From Stenotrophomonas humi (GTDB taxonomy: Bacteria > Pseudomonadota > Gammaproteobacteria > Xanthomonadales > Xanthomonadaceae), in NCBI RefSeq assembly GCF_001431415.1, contig NZ_LDJI01000025.1, positions 62,001 to 126,000 on the forward strand: 64,000 nt of DNA, given 5' to 3'. The translations under genes and the position numbers were made by a program. The notes beneath the pieces are model-generated. The model was not told the origin of the DNA, did no database searches, and saw nothing but the letters and a program-made list of their open reading frames with translations. The stretch's first letter is position 1; the number at the start of each line of letters is the position of its first letter. Shown here in pieces: positions 20,935 through 30,894 of the stretch.

Positions 20935-23900
20935 GGCTGCACCTCCTGCGAAGCGGATGCCGAGGGCGGGTTGGGTCGCGGATGCACGATCGGTCTCTGG
21001 TTGGCCGAGTCCGTGGCCTGCTGCGGCGCACGGGCGGGCTTGCTTTCAAAACGCAGCTGCGATTGCCCGGTTTCGGTTTCCGGTGCACGCACCTCGCCCT
21101 GGGTACGACGGGCCTTGACCTGCTCCAGCAGCGGGTTGGAGCAGCTGCCTTCGATGAAGTCGGCGCGATGCAGCTCACCGTTCTTCAGGTCCAGGAACAG
21201 GCTGTCGGCATCGCCCAGGTTGCGGTTGCTGCTGGTGGTCAGGCGCGAGCCGGCCGGCAGGGTGGACGGATCCACCTTCAACGTGTGGCTCTGCGGGGTC
21301 AGACCGCAGTAGCTGTACTTGCCTTCCGAATCGGAGATCACCCAGGTGCCGTTGGAGAAGTACAGGCGCACGCCCGGGATACCCAGCTCTTCGTTGTCCT
21401 GCAGGTGGTTGTTGTTGCAGTCCACGAACACCTTGCCCAGTACGCAGGCTTCCTCGGTGAACACGCCACCGGTGACGCGCACGCGGTACTCGGCACGGTT
21501 GGACGGCACCGAACCCGGCACCGGGGTCATCGAGCCCGGGTCGATACAGCCGCCGGTGATCGAGCAGCCATGCGCCTGGGCGCGGTTGATGCCGTCACCC
21601 TGCTGCGCACCGACGCCGACACGCACGCGATAGGTCAACACCAGCTGCTGGCCGACGTTGATCGGGCCCAGGTTGAAGCCCAGACGCGGGCCCGGCTTGC
21701 CGAACGGCTCTTCCAGCGCACGACCACCGACGCGGGCAGTGCCGTCGATGTAGGTGAAGCCACGCGGCAGCGTATCGACGATGTTCAACGTCGCCATCGC
21801 ACTGCCGGCGGTCTGCCGCACGGTGATGGTGTACTGCACGGTGTCACCGATTTCCGCGGTCTGGCGATCACCGGTCTTGGTGATGACCAGGCCGGTAGCT
21901 TCGGCGGTATCCAGCGGGAGGTGGTTGTGGACGATGCCCGCGGTCGACGAACCGGCAAACAAGGTCAGCCAGTACTGCGTCGGCGTACCCACCGCACCGG
22001 TCGGTGCGTTGGACTGCGGCTGCACCAGATGGCTGCTGCCGGCAGCGCCAAGCGGCGACAACGAACCCTCCTGCGGCGCGATCAGCGACGACACGAACTG
22101 GTAGCCACCCGGCGGCGTCACCGTCAGCTGGAACTCACAACGTGCCGGCGCGGCCGGGCCAAACATGAACTGGTAGTAGCCGTTGTTGCCTACGGTCATC
22201 GACACCGCATTGCCTTCCACGCGGTAGCCACCGGCTGCCGCATTGAGGATGGCGGTCATCGGGTCATAGCCGTTGCACACGCCCACCGGGGTAATGGTGA
22301 CGATGGAACCCGGCACCGGATCACGGGTGACGGCGTCATACACCACGCCCGACGGATCCACCGGCAAGCTCTGCTGCGGCAGATGCTGGCCGGCTTCAAG
22401 CACGACCTGCAGCTGGCTGGTGCCGTTCTCGGTGATACGGCAGGCACTGACGCTGGAATCGCTGATGGCACGCGGACCATCACAGGCAACACCCATGCCG
22501 CCGGCGGTTTCCTGGTTGACCGGCCATGCCCACAACACGCCCGAAGCAGGATCACGGAACTGGAGGTTCCACTTGATGCCCGGAATCACGTCACCAAAGC
22601 GGTAGCTGCCATCGGCGGCGGTAATGGTGCTCTGCGAGACCAGGCCGGTGGCCGAATCCAGCAACTCCACGATCCACGACTGCAGCCGCTCGTCGCCGCC
22701 ATCCAGACGGGTGTCCTCGCTGCCGATGTCGAACCACACGGTGCCACCCACCGACGCGGACAGCTGCACCTGGTTCGGTACGCGGCACACGTTCTGGGTG
22801 ATGGCGGTATCGCATACCGGCAGGGTGCTGACATCACCGTCGAACGCAGCGCGCTCGGTGGTGGTCGGGGTGCGGAACTCGTTCTCGCCGCCGCCTTCCA
22901 CCAGCACGGCATTGTTGACGGTGCCGGCCTGCGCGGCTTCGGCGGTGACGTTGACCTTGACGGTGATGTCCGAGGTGGAGGTCACGCCGGCGTTGAGCAC
23001 TTCCGAACTGCGGCATTCAAAGCGGGTATCGCCCACCGCGCCGGAGCAGGTCCAGCCATTGCCCGACGGAACCTGCGCCAGGTTCAGGCCCACCGGCAGG
23101 CGGTCCTTGACGAGGTACTCGCCCTTCGACGCCTGCTGCCCACCGTTGCGCACACGGATGGTGTAGGTGGCGACGTTGTTGACGGTGAACTTCACCGTGG
23201 TGGACGACTTGCTCACCAGCATGTCCGGCGAATCGCCGATCTCACCGAAGTTGTTGTCCACCGACTTGTCGCCCGGCTTGAGCACGATACCGGTGATCTC
23301 CGAGGTGGTCGTCGACGGATTGCTGCCCGTGCCGCCGGTGCTGCCGGCGGTGGTCTTGCCGTTGAGCGTTTCAGCCGGCTGGTTCGGTTCGGTCACCACA
23401 TAGGTGCCCGGACGCAGGTTGTCGAAGCTGTACTTGCCGTTGGCATCGGTGGTGGTGGTCAGCGTGACCGGGTTGCCCAGGTCGTCCGTACCGGTCAACT
23501 CGACGGTGACGTTGGCAAAGCCGCCTTCCTCAGGCTGGCGGATGCCATCGTCGTTGCTGTCGTTGTAGACGTTGCCGGAAATGCTGGCCGCCGGCACCTC
23601 GCCGAAGTTGTTCTCGACCGACACCTGGCCCACGCCAACGGTGATCGTGCCGATGAACGACGGGTTCTGCGCGGTGGCGCTGCCTTCGACCGAGCCATTG
23701 CCCACCGGCGTACCGCCGATGTTGCCCGGCTTGGTCTTGCCGTCGTTGGTGTCGGCTGGCTGCTGCTTTTCCACCACCTTGTATTCGCCCGGGGGCAGGT
23801 TGAGGAAGCTGTAGCTGCCATCGGCACCGGTGGTGACGGTGATCGGGGTGATCGGGTTGCCGTTGATGTCGGAGCCGGTCAGTTCCATTTCGACGCCGGC

Positions 23901-26900
23901 AATACCGACTTCGCCCGGATCGACCACACCATCGTTGTTGGCATCCAGCCACACCTTGCCGGTGATGCCGCTGTTGGTCGGCACTTCGGCGAACAGGTTG
24001 TCGGTCGACGTATCACCGGGCTTGCTCAGATCGATGTTGGCGATCTTGCTCGACTCCGGCGCCGCACCATTGCTGGCGGTGCCGCTGCCGGTCTTGGTGC
24101 TGTCCAGCTGGCCGGCCGTGGTCTTGCCCTGCGCGGTGCCCACCGGCTGGGTCGGCTCGATCAGGGTGTAGGTGCCCGGACGCAGGCCGTCGAAGCTGAA
24201 GCTGCCGTCGGCGTTGGTCGGCACGGTCGTGTCGACCGGGTTGCCCTGGTCGTCGGTACCGACCAGACGGATATCCACGCCACCGATACCTGCGTCGCCC
24301 GGTTCCTGCACGCCATTGTTGTTGAGGTCGAAGAACACCACACCCGAGGCAGACACCGGCAGGATCTCGCCGAAGTTGTTGTTCACCGACTTGCCGCCGG
24401 CATTCAACACCACGCCGGTGATGGCGCTGGGGGTGTCGCGAACGGTCGAGGCCACACCGGCGACACCGTCAATGACGGTACCGGCGGTGGTGGTGCCATT
24501 GAGCGTGGTGACCGGCGTGCCGCCGACCGGGGTATAGACCGGCTGCGCCACCTGCTGGGTGACGATGTAGTCACCGGCCGGCAGGTCGATGAAGGCATAG
24601 CTGCCATCGGCGACGGTATTCAGCACCGACACGGTGTTGCCCAGCACATCGACCACCGGCTGACCGTCACGACGGCTCAGGGTGACCTGCACGTTGCCCA
24701 GGCCCGGATCGGTGGCGGTGTGACCGTCATTGGCCTGGTCCAGATACACGCGACCTGCCAGCGAAGCGGCCAGCTCACCGAAGTTGTTGCCCGACGAACC
24801 GGTCGGCGGCAGCTTGGTGATGGTGATGACGTTGGAGTTGTTCTCCTGGCCGTCCTTCAGGCCGCCGGGCTGGGTTTCGGTGATGGTGTAGTCGTGACCG
24901 GCGATCAGGCCGGGCACGGTGTAGCTGCCATCAGCGGCGGTAGGACCGGTCCACACAACGGTGCCGGTGCTATCGGTGACGGTGATGGTCACGCCCGGAA
25001 TGCCCGGTTCGGTGCCGTTCTGGAGGCCGCTGTCGTCGCGGTCCAGGTAGACCTTGCCGGAAATGGCAGTGGTGATGTTTTCACCGAAGTTGAACTCGGT
25101 GCCGTTGCCGGCCACCAGCTTGATGCCGGCAATCTTGTCTTCGCTGCCGGTGGTGGACACCAGACAGACAGGACCGCACAGAACGCTGCCAATCTTGCCC
25201 GGGTTCACCGCGGCCGGCAGGTTCTGCAGGCCCGTCGGCATGGTCGGCAGCGGCTCGCGCAGCACGTAGGTCCTGCCGGCAGTCAGGCCAGTGAACTCAT
25301 AAAAGCCCGGGTTCTGGTCATTGTCGGTAGTCGCCGTAAGGGTACGGCCGGTCTCCACTTCGTCCAGGTACACGGTGGCGCCGCCAATGCGTGCATCGGC
25401 GCTGCTCAGGACGTGGTTGTTGTCCTGGTCGATGTAGACGTAACCGGAGAGCTTGCGCTCCAGCGGCTCCGGGAAATCGAACTGCACGCCCACGCCACCG
25501 CCGCCCAGCACCACGCCGCCGATCACGCTGGTGGTGGCAGTGTTCGTGGTGGTGTAGGTACCGCTGACATTGGTGCTGGCGTCGTTGCGGTTCGGACGCG
25601 CCGTGTTGGGCTGCGGCGTACCGTTGGCGACATAGCCCGCCGGCTGAGTCTGGGTGATGGTGTAGCCGGCGGCGTTGGACGGCGCCAGGTTGATGAACTG
25701 GTATTCACCGTCATTATTGGTCTTGACCGTGATCGAAACCGGGTTGCCATACAGGTCGGTACCGGTCAGGGTCACGTCGACATTGGCAATGCCGGTGTCG
25801 CCGCCATCCACGTCGCCGTTGTCGTTGTCATCGCTGAACACAAGGCCGCCGAGACGCGCGTCACGCACCTGGGTGGTGGACGTCTTCTCGTTGTTGTTCG
25901 GATTCAGATCCATCGAGGTCGGTTCGTCATCTGCATCGCGACCCGGCTCAATGGCAGCCTTGTTGGTGTGAATGGCAGGCACATAGCCGCCCGTGAACAC
26001 GCCAGGCACGGTCCTGACCCACAGCGTCAATGTCAGTGTGTTTGCAGCGCCTGACGGGAAACTGCCGCCCAGGTCACAGGTCACCGCCTGTTGCTGGTTC
26101 AAATTCGTGATTTCGGGCGGCCCGGCGGAGAGATAGCAGTAGTTGTCAGCGCCGACCGGGGGCTTGCCGACTTGGACTTTGACCTCACCAGTACCCGACA
26201 GCACTGCGCCGCTGCCACTGTCCACCTTGACGGTCAACGGATGGCTGGTGTCGTCATGCACCCATTCGAAACCTGCAGGCAGGGTATCGATGACACGCAT
26301 CTTCTCGACGCGGCTGCCCTGGGCATTGCGCACCACGATGTCGTACCGGATGGGCTGCCCCACGTTCACCGGCCCTGGAGTCACGGTGGTCTTGCTGACC
26401 ACCTCCAGGTCCGCTGACGGGAAGATCACATCGTTGACCTGCTCCAGATTGTTGCCTGCATCATTCGGATCGAAGCTGCACTTGCCCTGGCTTTCGTAGT
26501 TGGTGGTTTCGTCACCGCAGACATAGGCGATATTGTTGAACAACACCGGCAGGCTGGAGTCACCCGTCACGGTGAACAGCACTTCAAACTCCACCATGTG
26601 TTCTTTGTCCAGGCGGTTCAACGCCTGCACTGAGTTCAGCACACACACCAGCTCAGCACCCTGCTGGGTGCAGCTGACGTCGGTATCGGGCTTGTACGCG
26701 TAGCCGCTCACCGCCGGACGGGTGTTTACGTTCTCGATGCGGTCGAAGGTGGCGGTGAACCCTGCCGGTGCGGTGATCCGGTCACGGACCTCCACGTTCT
26801 CCGCCTGCGACGGCCCCAGATTGAAGGCACTCAAACGGTAGCGCAGCTGGTCACCCATGACGAACTTGCTGCGGCCGTTCGGATAGACCTGGGTCTTCTT

Positions 26901-29804
26901 CTGCTGCAGGTCGATGGTCGGCACGCGGACCTCGAAGGTCACGTCGGCACTGTTGTTGCTGTTGGAAGCGGCGTCGTCGCAGCTGGTCGAGGAGCCCGGC
27001 AGCCACTGGCAGACAGCGCCCAGGCTGGCGACCGACGCCTGGTTGGTGACCGACGGATAGACCACGCCACCGGCAGCGACCTGCAGGTTGGCCGGCTTCT
27101 TGACGCGTGCGCTGATCGTCACCGTCTCGGTGGTCTGCGCGGCGATCGCGCCACGGCTGTTGACGCACGAGATGGCGCCGGTGGCCTTGTTGCTGGCGGA
27201 ACAGTCCAGCATGCTGCCGGATGGCACGGTCACGTCGATGATTTCGTAGGTGGCACCGGCCATCGTCGCCGTCCCGGTCGGGAGGGCGTCGGTGATGTGG
27301 AAGTCGTTCTGCGGCGCCGCGTCCGGGCCGTGGTTGCGCGCGGTCAGGGTGAAGGCGATCGGCTCGCCGATCAGCACCGTGCCGCTCGGGGTGACGGTCT
27401 TGCTGGTCATCCGGTAGTCGGTGCGCGGCAGGACCTTCACCGCCGCCGAGTCGGAGTACAGACCATCGGCGCGCAGGCTCGACAGCACCGCGTTGGGCGA
27501 GGTCAGCGTTGCGGTGTTGGTCAGCACGGTGTTGCCGCTGGTGGACTGCAGCGGGCGATCCGCCGCCAGCACCACTTCAATCTCGGTGCCCGGTGTCACT
27601 TGGCTGAACACACAGGTCTGGCTGCGCGCACCAAGCGGCAGCGCGGGACAGCTGACACTGGCTGCGCTACCGCTGATCGCGGCCGCCGACAGTACCCGCA
27701 CCCGGCCCTTGAAGGCCGCGGTGTTGAGTACACCGGGCACGTCGTCGGTGAGGTTCAGGGTCGGGATGGTTTTCTGGTTGGGCTTGTCCGTGGTACTCGG
27801 TGTGGACACCAGGATCTTCCAGTACACCGTCTCTGCGGCGCCGGACAGGGTCGGGGCGTCGGCCACGGGGTCGTGCCAGCTGATCTGGTCGACCGAGGAC
27901 TCCTTGCGGATGTTGACCCAGGCGGTGTTGTCGATGACGTCGGTCAGGTTCAGGCCGCCGCCGGCGGTGGCGCAGTCATTGGTGTTAACACGGTCGGCCG
28001 GCTGCGCGGCGTCGGCCGGGTTGACACCCAGCTGGCCCAGCGCGGTGATGCCGGTGCAGGCACGGTTGGACAGGTTCAACTGGCCGGAGATCGCGGTGGC
28101 GCGGGTCTGGAACGACAACGGCAGGCTGCCGCCACGCGCGATCGAGCCGGTACCGGTGGTCTTGCAGGTCACCTGGGTGGTGAAGGCGGCAGAAATGCCG
28201 TTCGGTGGTGTCACGTTGCGCTGGACCGTGCACTCCCAGCCCGGGGTGACGTTCGCCAGCCCGTTCACACCGTAGCCGGCGTCCATTTCCTGCGGGCGCA
28301 TGTAATCAACCACGTACAGCGGCTGCGCCGGCGTATAGCTGGCCGCGCTGGTGCTGTTCATACCATTGCTGACCGAGAACGAGGAGGTGATCGGCGCGCC
28401 GGGGCTGACCGGGCCACTGGACGGGTTCTTCGTCTTGGTCAGGCCGATGTCGGTGTAGGGCTCGTTGATCTGGTACGGCGCGAGCACGCTGTTGTTGGCT
28501 TCGTTCCAGTCCTTCAGCGCGGCCGGCGGCGTGGCCACGACCGGGAAGCGCCCGTCGGTGCCGGTCGGCGGCATGGTCAGCGGAATGGTGAAAGGCTTGC
28601 TACCACCCGAAGCAACAACACCGGCATCACAGGTCACCAAGGTGCCGGTGTAGGAAGTACCGGAAACAGTGAGCTGCTTGCCGGCTTCCAGGCTGCAACC
28701 CACAGGCAGCGTGCCAATGACAAAACCGTCAGGAATGATGGTGCTGACGGTGCCGCCGACTGTACTGGTCTGCGGCCCGTTGTTCTTGTACGTCAGCACC
28801 AGGTTTTGCGCGGTGTTCACTTCCAGCGGCTGGCTGGGGAAGCTCACCAGCGCTTCGATATCCGTACCGAGCACGATGTTGTAGCTGGCGCTACCCGAAT
28901 TATCGTTCGGGTCAGCATCGAAATAGTTGTCGTTGACGGTGGCGATGCTCGCATTGTTCGTATGCGTGCCAAGTCCGTTGGTGCGCATGACCACGGTGAT
29001 CTTGGCGGCATTGAACTGCGCCGCCGTCATCGGCCCGGTGTAGACACAGGTGAAAGAGCGACTGCTGTTGGCCTTGGCAACCGTTTCACACACCGGGTTG
29101 CCACCGCCCGGGGTCGGCGTGATGCTGGTCACCACATTGGCTGCATCGTTGGGCAGCTGGTCGGTGACCTCGATCTTTGCGCCAGCTGGCAGATTGCTGC
29201 CGCCCGCTGCAATCTGCGGGTCCACCTCAAAGGTTGCGGTGCCGCCAGTGGCGCCCTGCCCATTGTCCGGGCTGATCAGTCTCTTGGTGACCTGAAGATT
29301 GCCGGTTTCGCGGACCGTCGTGGTGCCGGTGGCCGGCGTTGGACTGGTACTGGAGGTCGCGGTCAGATTGAAGCTGCCCAATTGGCGCGCGCGGATGCTG
29401 AAACCCACCGAACCACTGGGTGCATTGACCGTATTGCCGGGAGCAATCGGGCAGGTCACCGTGTTGCTGGCAGTTGCATACGTGCAGTCCATGGCGCCCG
29501 GAGAAGCCGGAGGAACAAAGTCCACAGAGGGCGGGAGAACCACCGAAATACTGGTCTGGCCTGCATCGGCTGCGGTTCGCAGCCAGCTGATGGTCAATGG
29601 CGTGTCGATACCCTCACCCATGTTGGGTGGCAGGTTGACGTTCTGTGGAACCACCGTTGCCAGGGCCGTAACCGGCAGCAGACTCAGTACCAACAACGAT
29701 GCCCGGCGGACAAAGCGCGCTAGACGGCTGCTGCCTTGCCGACCGTTCTGTTCCATCGCGTGAGCGCCATTGCTGGCAATGCACTGCTCGTACTGAATCG
29801 TCAC
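20931..29804 (-). CDS. Giant DUF11 / SdrD-like Ca2+-loop repeat surface protein
   Basis: About 2,957 residues. A signal peptide (RRASLLVLSLLPVTALA) is followed by roughly six DUF11-like domains up to about residue 1300 (such as DLEVVSKTTVTPGPVNVGQP). Seven SdrD/Cna-B-like repeats of about 120-130 residues follow (about 1315-2180), then another DUF11-like domain. Two more diverged repeats, a further DUF11-like domain and a last SdrD-like module near 2785 come next. The C-terminus is a Pro/Ser-rich tail. Almost every repeat opens with an acidic loop of EF-hand type (DANNDGVVDPGE, DLNNNGVQEPGD, DSNDDGIRQPEE), typical of Ca2+-stiffened rods. The GTG at 29804 is chosen for its GAGGG site; ATG 29756 is an alternative that still keeps the signal peptide. 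No LPXTG or autotransporter domain is present. The stop overlaps the barrel gene (ATGA). A fibre or adhesin role is inferred. Confidence 0.85.
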   Translation of the reverse strand: MTIQYEQCIASNGAHAMEQNGRQGSSRLARFVRRASLLVLSLLPVTALATVVPQNVNLPPNMGEGIDTPLTISWLRTAADAGQTSISVVLPPSVDFVPPASPGAMDCTYATASNTVTCPIAPGNTVNAPSGSVGFSIRARQLGSFNLTATSSTSPTPATGTTTVRETGNLQVTKRLISPDNGQGATGGTATFEVDPQIAAGGSNLPAGAKIEVTDQLPNDAANVVTSITPTPGGGNPVCETVAKANSSRSFTCVYTGPMTAAQFNAAKITVVMRTNGLGTHTNNASIATVNDNYFDADPNDNSGSASYNIVLGTDIEALVSFPSQPLEVNTAQNLVLTYKNNGPQTSTVGGTVSTIIPDGFVIGTLPVGCSLEAGKQLTVSGTSYTGTLVTCDAGVVASGGSKPFTIPLTMPPTGTDGRFPVVATPPAALKDWNEANNSVLAPYQINEPYTDIGLTKTKNPSSGPVSPGAPITSSFSVSNGMNSTSAASYTPAQPLYVVDYMRPQEMDAGYGVNGLANVTPGWECTVQRNVTPPNGISAAFTTQVTCKTTGTGSIARGGSLPLSFQTRATAISGQLNLSNRACTGITALGQLGVNPADAAQPADRVNTNDCATAGGGLNLTDVIDNTAWVNIRKESSVDQISWHDPVADAPTLSGAAETVYWKILVSTPSTTDKPNQKTIPTLNLTDDVPGVLNTAAFKGRVRVLSAAAISGSAASVSCPALPLGARSQTCVFSQVTPGTEIEVVLAADRPLQSTSGNTVLTNTATLTSPNAVLSSLRADGLYSDSAAVKVLPRTDYRMTSKTVTPSGTVLIGEPIAFTLTARNHGPDAAPQNDFHITDALPTGTATMAGATYEIIDVTVPSGSMLDCSASNKATGAISCVNSRGAIAAQTTETVTISARVKKPANLQVAAGGVVYPSVTNQASVASLGAVCQWLPGSSTSCDDAASNSNNSADVTFEVRVPTIDLQQKKTQVYPNGRSKFVMGDQLRYRLSAFNLGPSQAENVEVRDRITAPAGFTATFDRIENVNTRPAVSGYAYKPDTDVSCTQQGAELVCVLNSVQALNRLDKEHMVEFEVLFTVTGDSSLPVLFNNIAYVCGDETTNYESQGKCSFDPNDAGNNLEQVNDVIFPSADLEVVSKTTVTPGPVNVGQPIRYDIVVRNAQGSRVEKMRVIDTLPAGFEWVHDDTSHPLTVKVDSGSGAVLSGTGEVKVQVGKPPVGADNYCYLSAGPPEITNLNQQQAVTCDLGGSFPSGAANTLTLTLWVRTVPGVFTGGYVPAIHTNKAAIEPGRDADDEPTSMDLNPNNNEKTSTTQVRDARLGGLVFSDDNDNGDVDGGDTGIANVDVTLTGTDLYGNPVSITVKTNNDGEYQFINLAPSNAAGYTITQTQPAGYVANGTPQPNTARPNRNDASTNVSGTYTTTNTATTSVIGGVVLGGGGVGVQFDFPEPLERKLSGYVYIDQDNNHVLSSADARIGGATVYLDEVETGRTLTATTDNDQNPGFYEFTGLTAGRTYVLREPLPTMPTGLQNLPAAVNPGKIGSVLCGPVCLVSTTGSEDKIAGIKLVAGNGTEFNFGENITTAISGKVYLDRDDSGLQNGTEPGIPGVTITVTDSTGTVVWTGPTAADGSYTVPGLIAGHDYTITETQPGGLKDGQENNSNVITITKLPPTGSSGNNFGELAASLAGRVYLDQANDGHTATDPGLGNVQVTLSRRDGQPVVDVLGNTVSVLNTVADGSYAFIDLPAGDYIVTQQVAQPVYTPVGGTPVTTLNGTTTAGTVIDGVAGVASTVRDTPSAITGVVLNAGGKSVNNNFGEILPVSASGVVFFDLNNNGVQEPGDAGIGGVDIRLVGTDDQGNPVDTTVPTNADGSFSFDGLRPGTYTLIEPTQPVGTAQGKTTAGQLDSTKTGSGTASNGAAPESSKIANIDLSKPGDTSTDNLFAEVPTNSGITGKVWLDANNDGVVDPGEVGIAGVEMELTGSDINGNPITPITVTTGADGSYSFLNLPPGEYKVVEKQQPADTNDGKTKPGNIGGTPVGNGSVEGSATAQNPSFIGTITVGVGQVSVENNFGEVPAASISGNVYNDSNDDGIRQPEEGGFANVTVELTGTDDLGNPVTLTTTTDANGKYSFDNLRPGTYVVTEPNQPAETLNGKTTAGSTGGTGSNPSTTTSEITGIVLKPGDKSVDNNFGEIGDSPDMLVSKSSTTVKFTVNNVATYTIRVRNGGQQASKGEYLVKDRLPVGLNLAQVPSGNGWTCSGAVGDTRFECRSSEVLNAGVTSTSDITVKVNVTAEAAQAGTVNNAVLVEGGGENEFRTPTTTERAAFDGDVSTLPVCDTAITQNVCRVPNQVQLSASVGGTVWFDIGSEDTRLDGGDERLQSWIVELLDSATGLVSQSTITAADGSYRFGDVIPGIKWNLQFRDPASGVLWAWPVNQETAGGMGVACDGPRAISDSSVSACRITENGTSQLQVVLEAGQHLPQQSLPVDPSGVVYDAVTRDPVPGSIVTITPVGVCNGYDPMTAILNAAAGGYRVEGNAVSMTVGNNGYYQFMFGPAAPARCEFQLTVTPPGGYQFVSSLIAPQEGSLSPLGAAGSSHLVQPQSNAPTGAVGTPTQYWLTLFAGSSTAGIVHNHLPLDTAEATGLVITKTGDRQTAEIGDTVQYTITVRQTAGSAMATLNIVDTLPRGFTYIDGTARVGGRALEEPFGKPGPRLGFNLGPINVGQQLVLTYRVRVGVGAQQGDGINRAQAHGCSITGGCIDPGSMTPVPGSVPSNRAEYRVRVTGGVFTEEACVLGKVFVDCNNNHLQDNEELGIPGVRLYFSNGTWVISDSEGKYSYCGLTPQSHTLKVDPSTLPAGSRLTTSSNRNLGDADSLFLDLKNGELHRADFIEGSCSNPLLEQVKARRTQGEVRAPETETGQSQLRFESKPARAPQQATDSANQRPIVHPRPNPPSASASQEVQP

Positions 29805-30083
29805 CGGATAACCCTCTGCAAGCGCGCTGCTACGCCGGGCAGCCAGTTCAATTGGCAACCCGGGTAAGGCGTGATTGGTTGGAAGACGAACCGCCCCAAA
29901 AACGGGTCGTCAGAACGAGTCCCTATTCAGAGACGTCGTGAAGGCGCGAATTCTTACGCTGGCCTTGGAGGGTTACAGTGCCGATTTCTGACCAAAACTC
30001 ACTGAAAATCACACGCGAATCGAGAACCAGTCCGCATTTTTTTGCTAGATCATTGATTTTTCAGGAATTTCATTAGCCGCAAA

Positions 30084-30148
30084 TTCACCGATGTGAACCC
30101 GCTTCCCGTTTACAAATGTGACCTTTGGCTGAATGTCAAAGTGTGAAC
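30084..30148. promoter_or_regulatory. Three direct repeats with exact 25-bp spacing upstream of giant operon
   Basis: TTCACCGATGTGAAC (30084), TTTACAAATGTGACC (30109) and TGTCAAAGTGTGAAC (30134) share an invariant TGTGANC core and start exactly 25 bases apart. The first is a perfect TTCAC-N4-GTGAA palindrome. On the minus strand the third contains a perfect TTGACA, a possible -35 box for the giant operon, though no good -10 follows. The gap from 29805 to 30147 is clearly richer in A/T than its surroundings (for example GCATTTTTTTGC near 30032-30043). It contains no gene. The repeats are likely transcription-factor sites, perhaps for the adjacent winged-helix regulator. Confidence 0.6.
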
Positions 30149-30894
30149 TAGAGCGTCAGGCGGTAACCCGAACCGCGAACTGCGCGGATGGGGAGGGTGC
30201 AGCGGGTGACGCTGCGCACGCGGTTGCGCAGGCGGTGCACCAGCACCTCAATCCGGTGCGGATCAAAGCTCCAGGGCTGGTCGGTCAGGGCTGCGATCAG
30301 CTGCGCACGGCCGATGGTCTCGTCTGGCGATGCGAACAACAGGGACAAAAATGCACGCTCGGCCTCGGTCAAAGCGAGAACCTGGCCGCTGGGGGCTCGC
30401 AGGTTCCAACCGCCCGATTCCAGCTCCCAGGCCGTTGATGTCTCACCGGCTGACGCCGCTTCGATCACCTGTGCCGGCTCCCCCGGCAAGCGCCGACGCA
30501 GGCTGTACAACCCCGCAGCCAGCAACTCCACATCCGGCCGATGTGCCAGGCAGGCATCAGCACCGGCCCACAGGCCTTCGGCCACCCGCTGCGGGGTTGC
30601 CGCATCCACCAACAGCACCACGCCCAGGTCATCACGACGACGCAGGTGTTCCACGGTGGAGGACAGTCCTTCATCCACAAGCGCGGTATCGATCAGCACC
30701 ACATCGCAGGGAACGATGGCCAGCTCCCGGTACAGCGCCGCGATGTTGTCCATGGCATGCACCTGCGCGCCGTAGCGCTGCAATGGCAGCACCACGTCCA
30801 GACTTCCAACAATCCATATGCGCAGCGGCGCCAAAGCCAGCGCCAATGCATCACTCGTCGCTGCCGGCGCGTTTTCCATCAGTTGCGTTACCAC
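30148..30894 (-). CDS. Orphan OmpR-type regulator with degenerate receiver domain
   Basis: A 248-residue protein with a receiver-like N-terminal domain (about residues 24-135) and an OmpR/PhoB-type winged helix at the C-terminus (about 160-248). The winged helix contains LTEAERAFLSLLFASPDE, FDPHRIEVLVHRLRNRV and IRAVRGSGYRLTL. The receiver has IVGSLD in place of the usual acidic pair, and GADACLAHRPD where the conserved lysine should be. Only DVVLIDTAL resembles the phospho-acceptor site. It probably acts without ordinary phosphorylation, as other atypical receivers do. Translation probably starts at GTG 30894 with GGGGA six bases upstream. No kinase is adjacent. It is on the same strand as, and 343 bases upstream of, the giant-protein operon, whose control it may exert. 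Confidence 0.87.
   Translation of the reverse strand: MVTQLMENAPAATSDALALALAPLRIWIVGSLDVVLPLQRYGAQVHAMDNIAALYRELAIVPCDVVLIDTALVDEGLSSTVEHLRRRDDLGVVLLVDAATPQRVAEGLWAGADACLAHRPDVELLAAGLYSLRRRLPGEPAQVIEAASAGETSTAWELESGGWNLRAPSGQVLALTEAERAFLSLLFASPDETIGRAQLIAALTDQPWSFDPHRIEVLVHRLRNRVRSVTRCTLPIRAVRGSGYRLTL

Noticed and set aside
23410..25860. Regularly spaced similar DNA blocks that might be mistaken for a CRISPR or tandem DNA repeat
   Set aside because: The period is about 380 bases and the similarity is at the protein level (SdrD-like modules), with diverged DNA and no spacer-repeat structure.
20865..26054. A 1,729-codon open frame on the plus strand opposite the giant gene
   Set aside because: It mirrors the codon structure of a real gene on the other strand in high-GC DNA. 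It has no family motif and its product is rich in His, Arg and Gly. The minus-strand genes have signal peptides, domain repeats and tight operon spacing.
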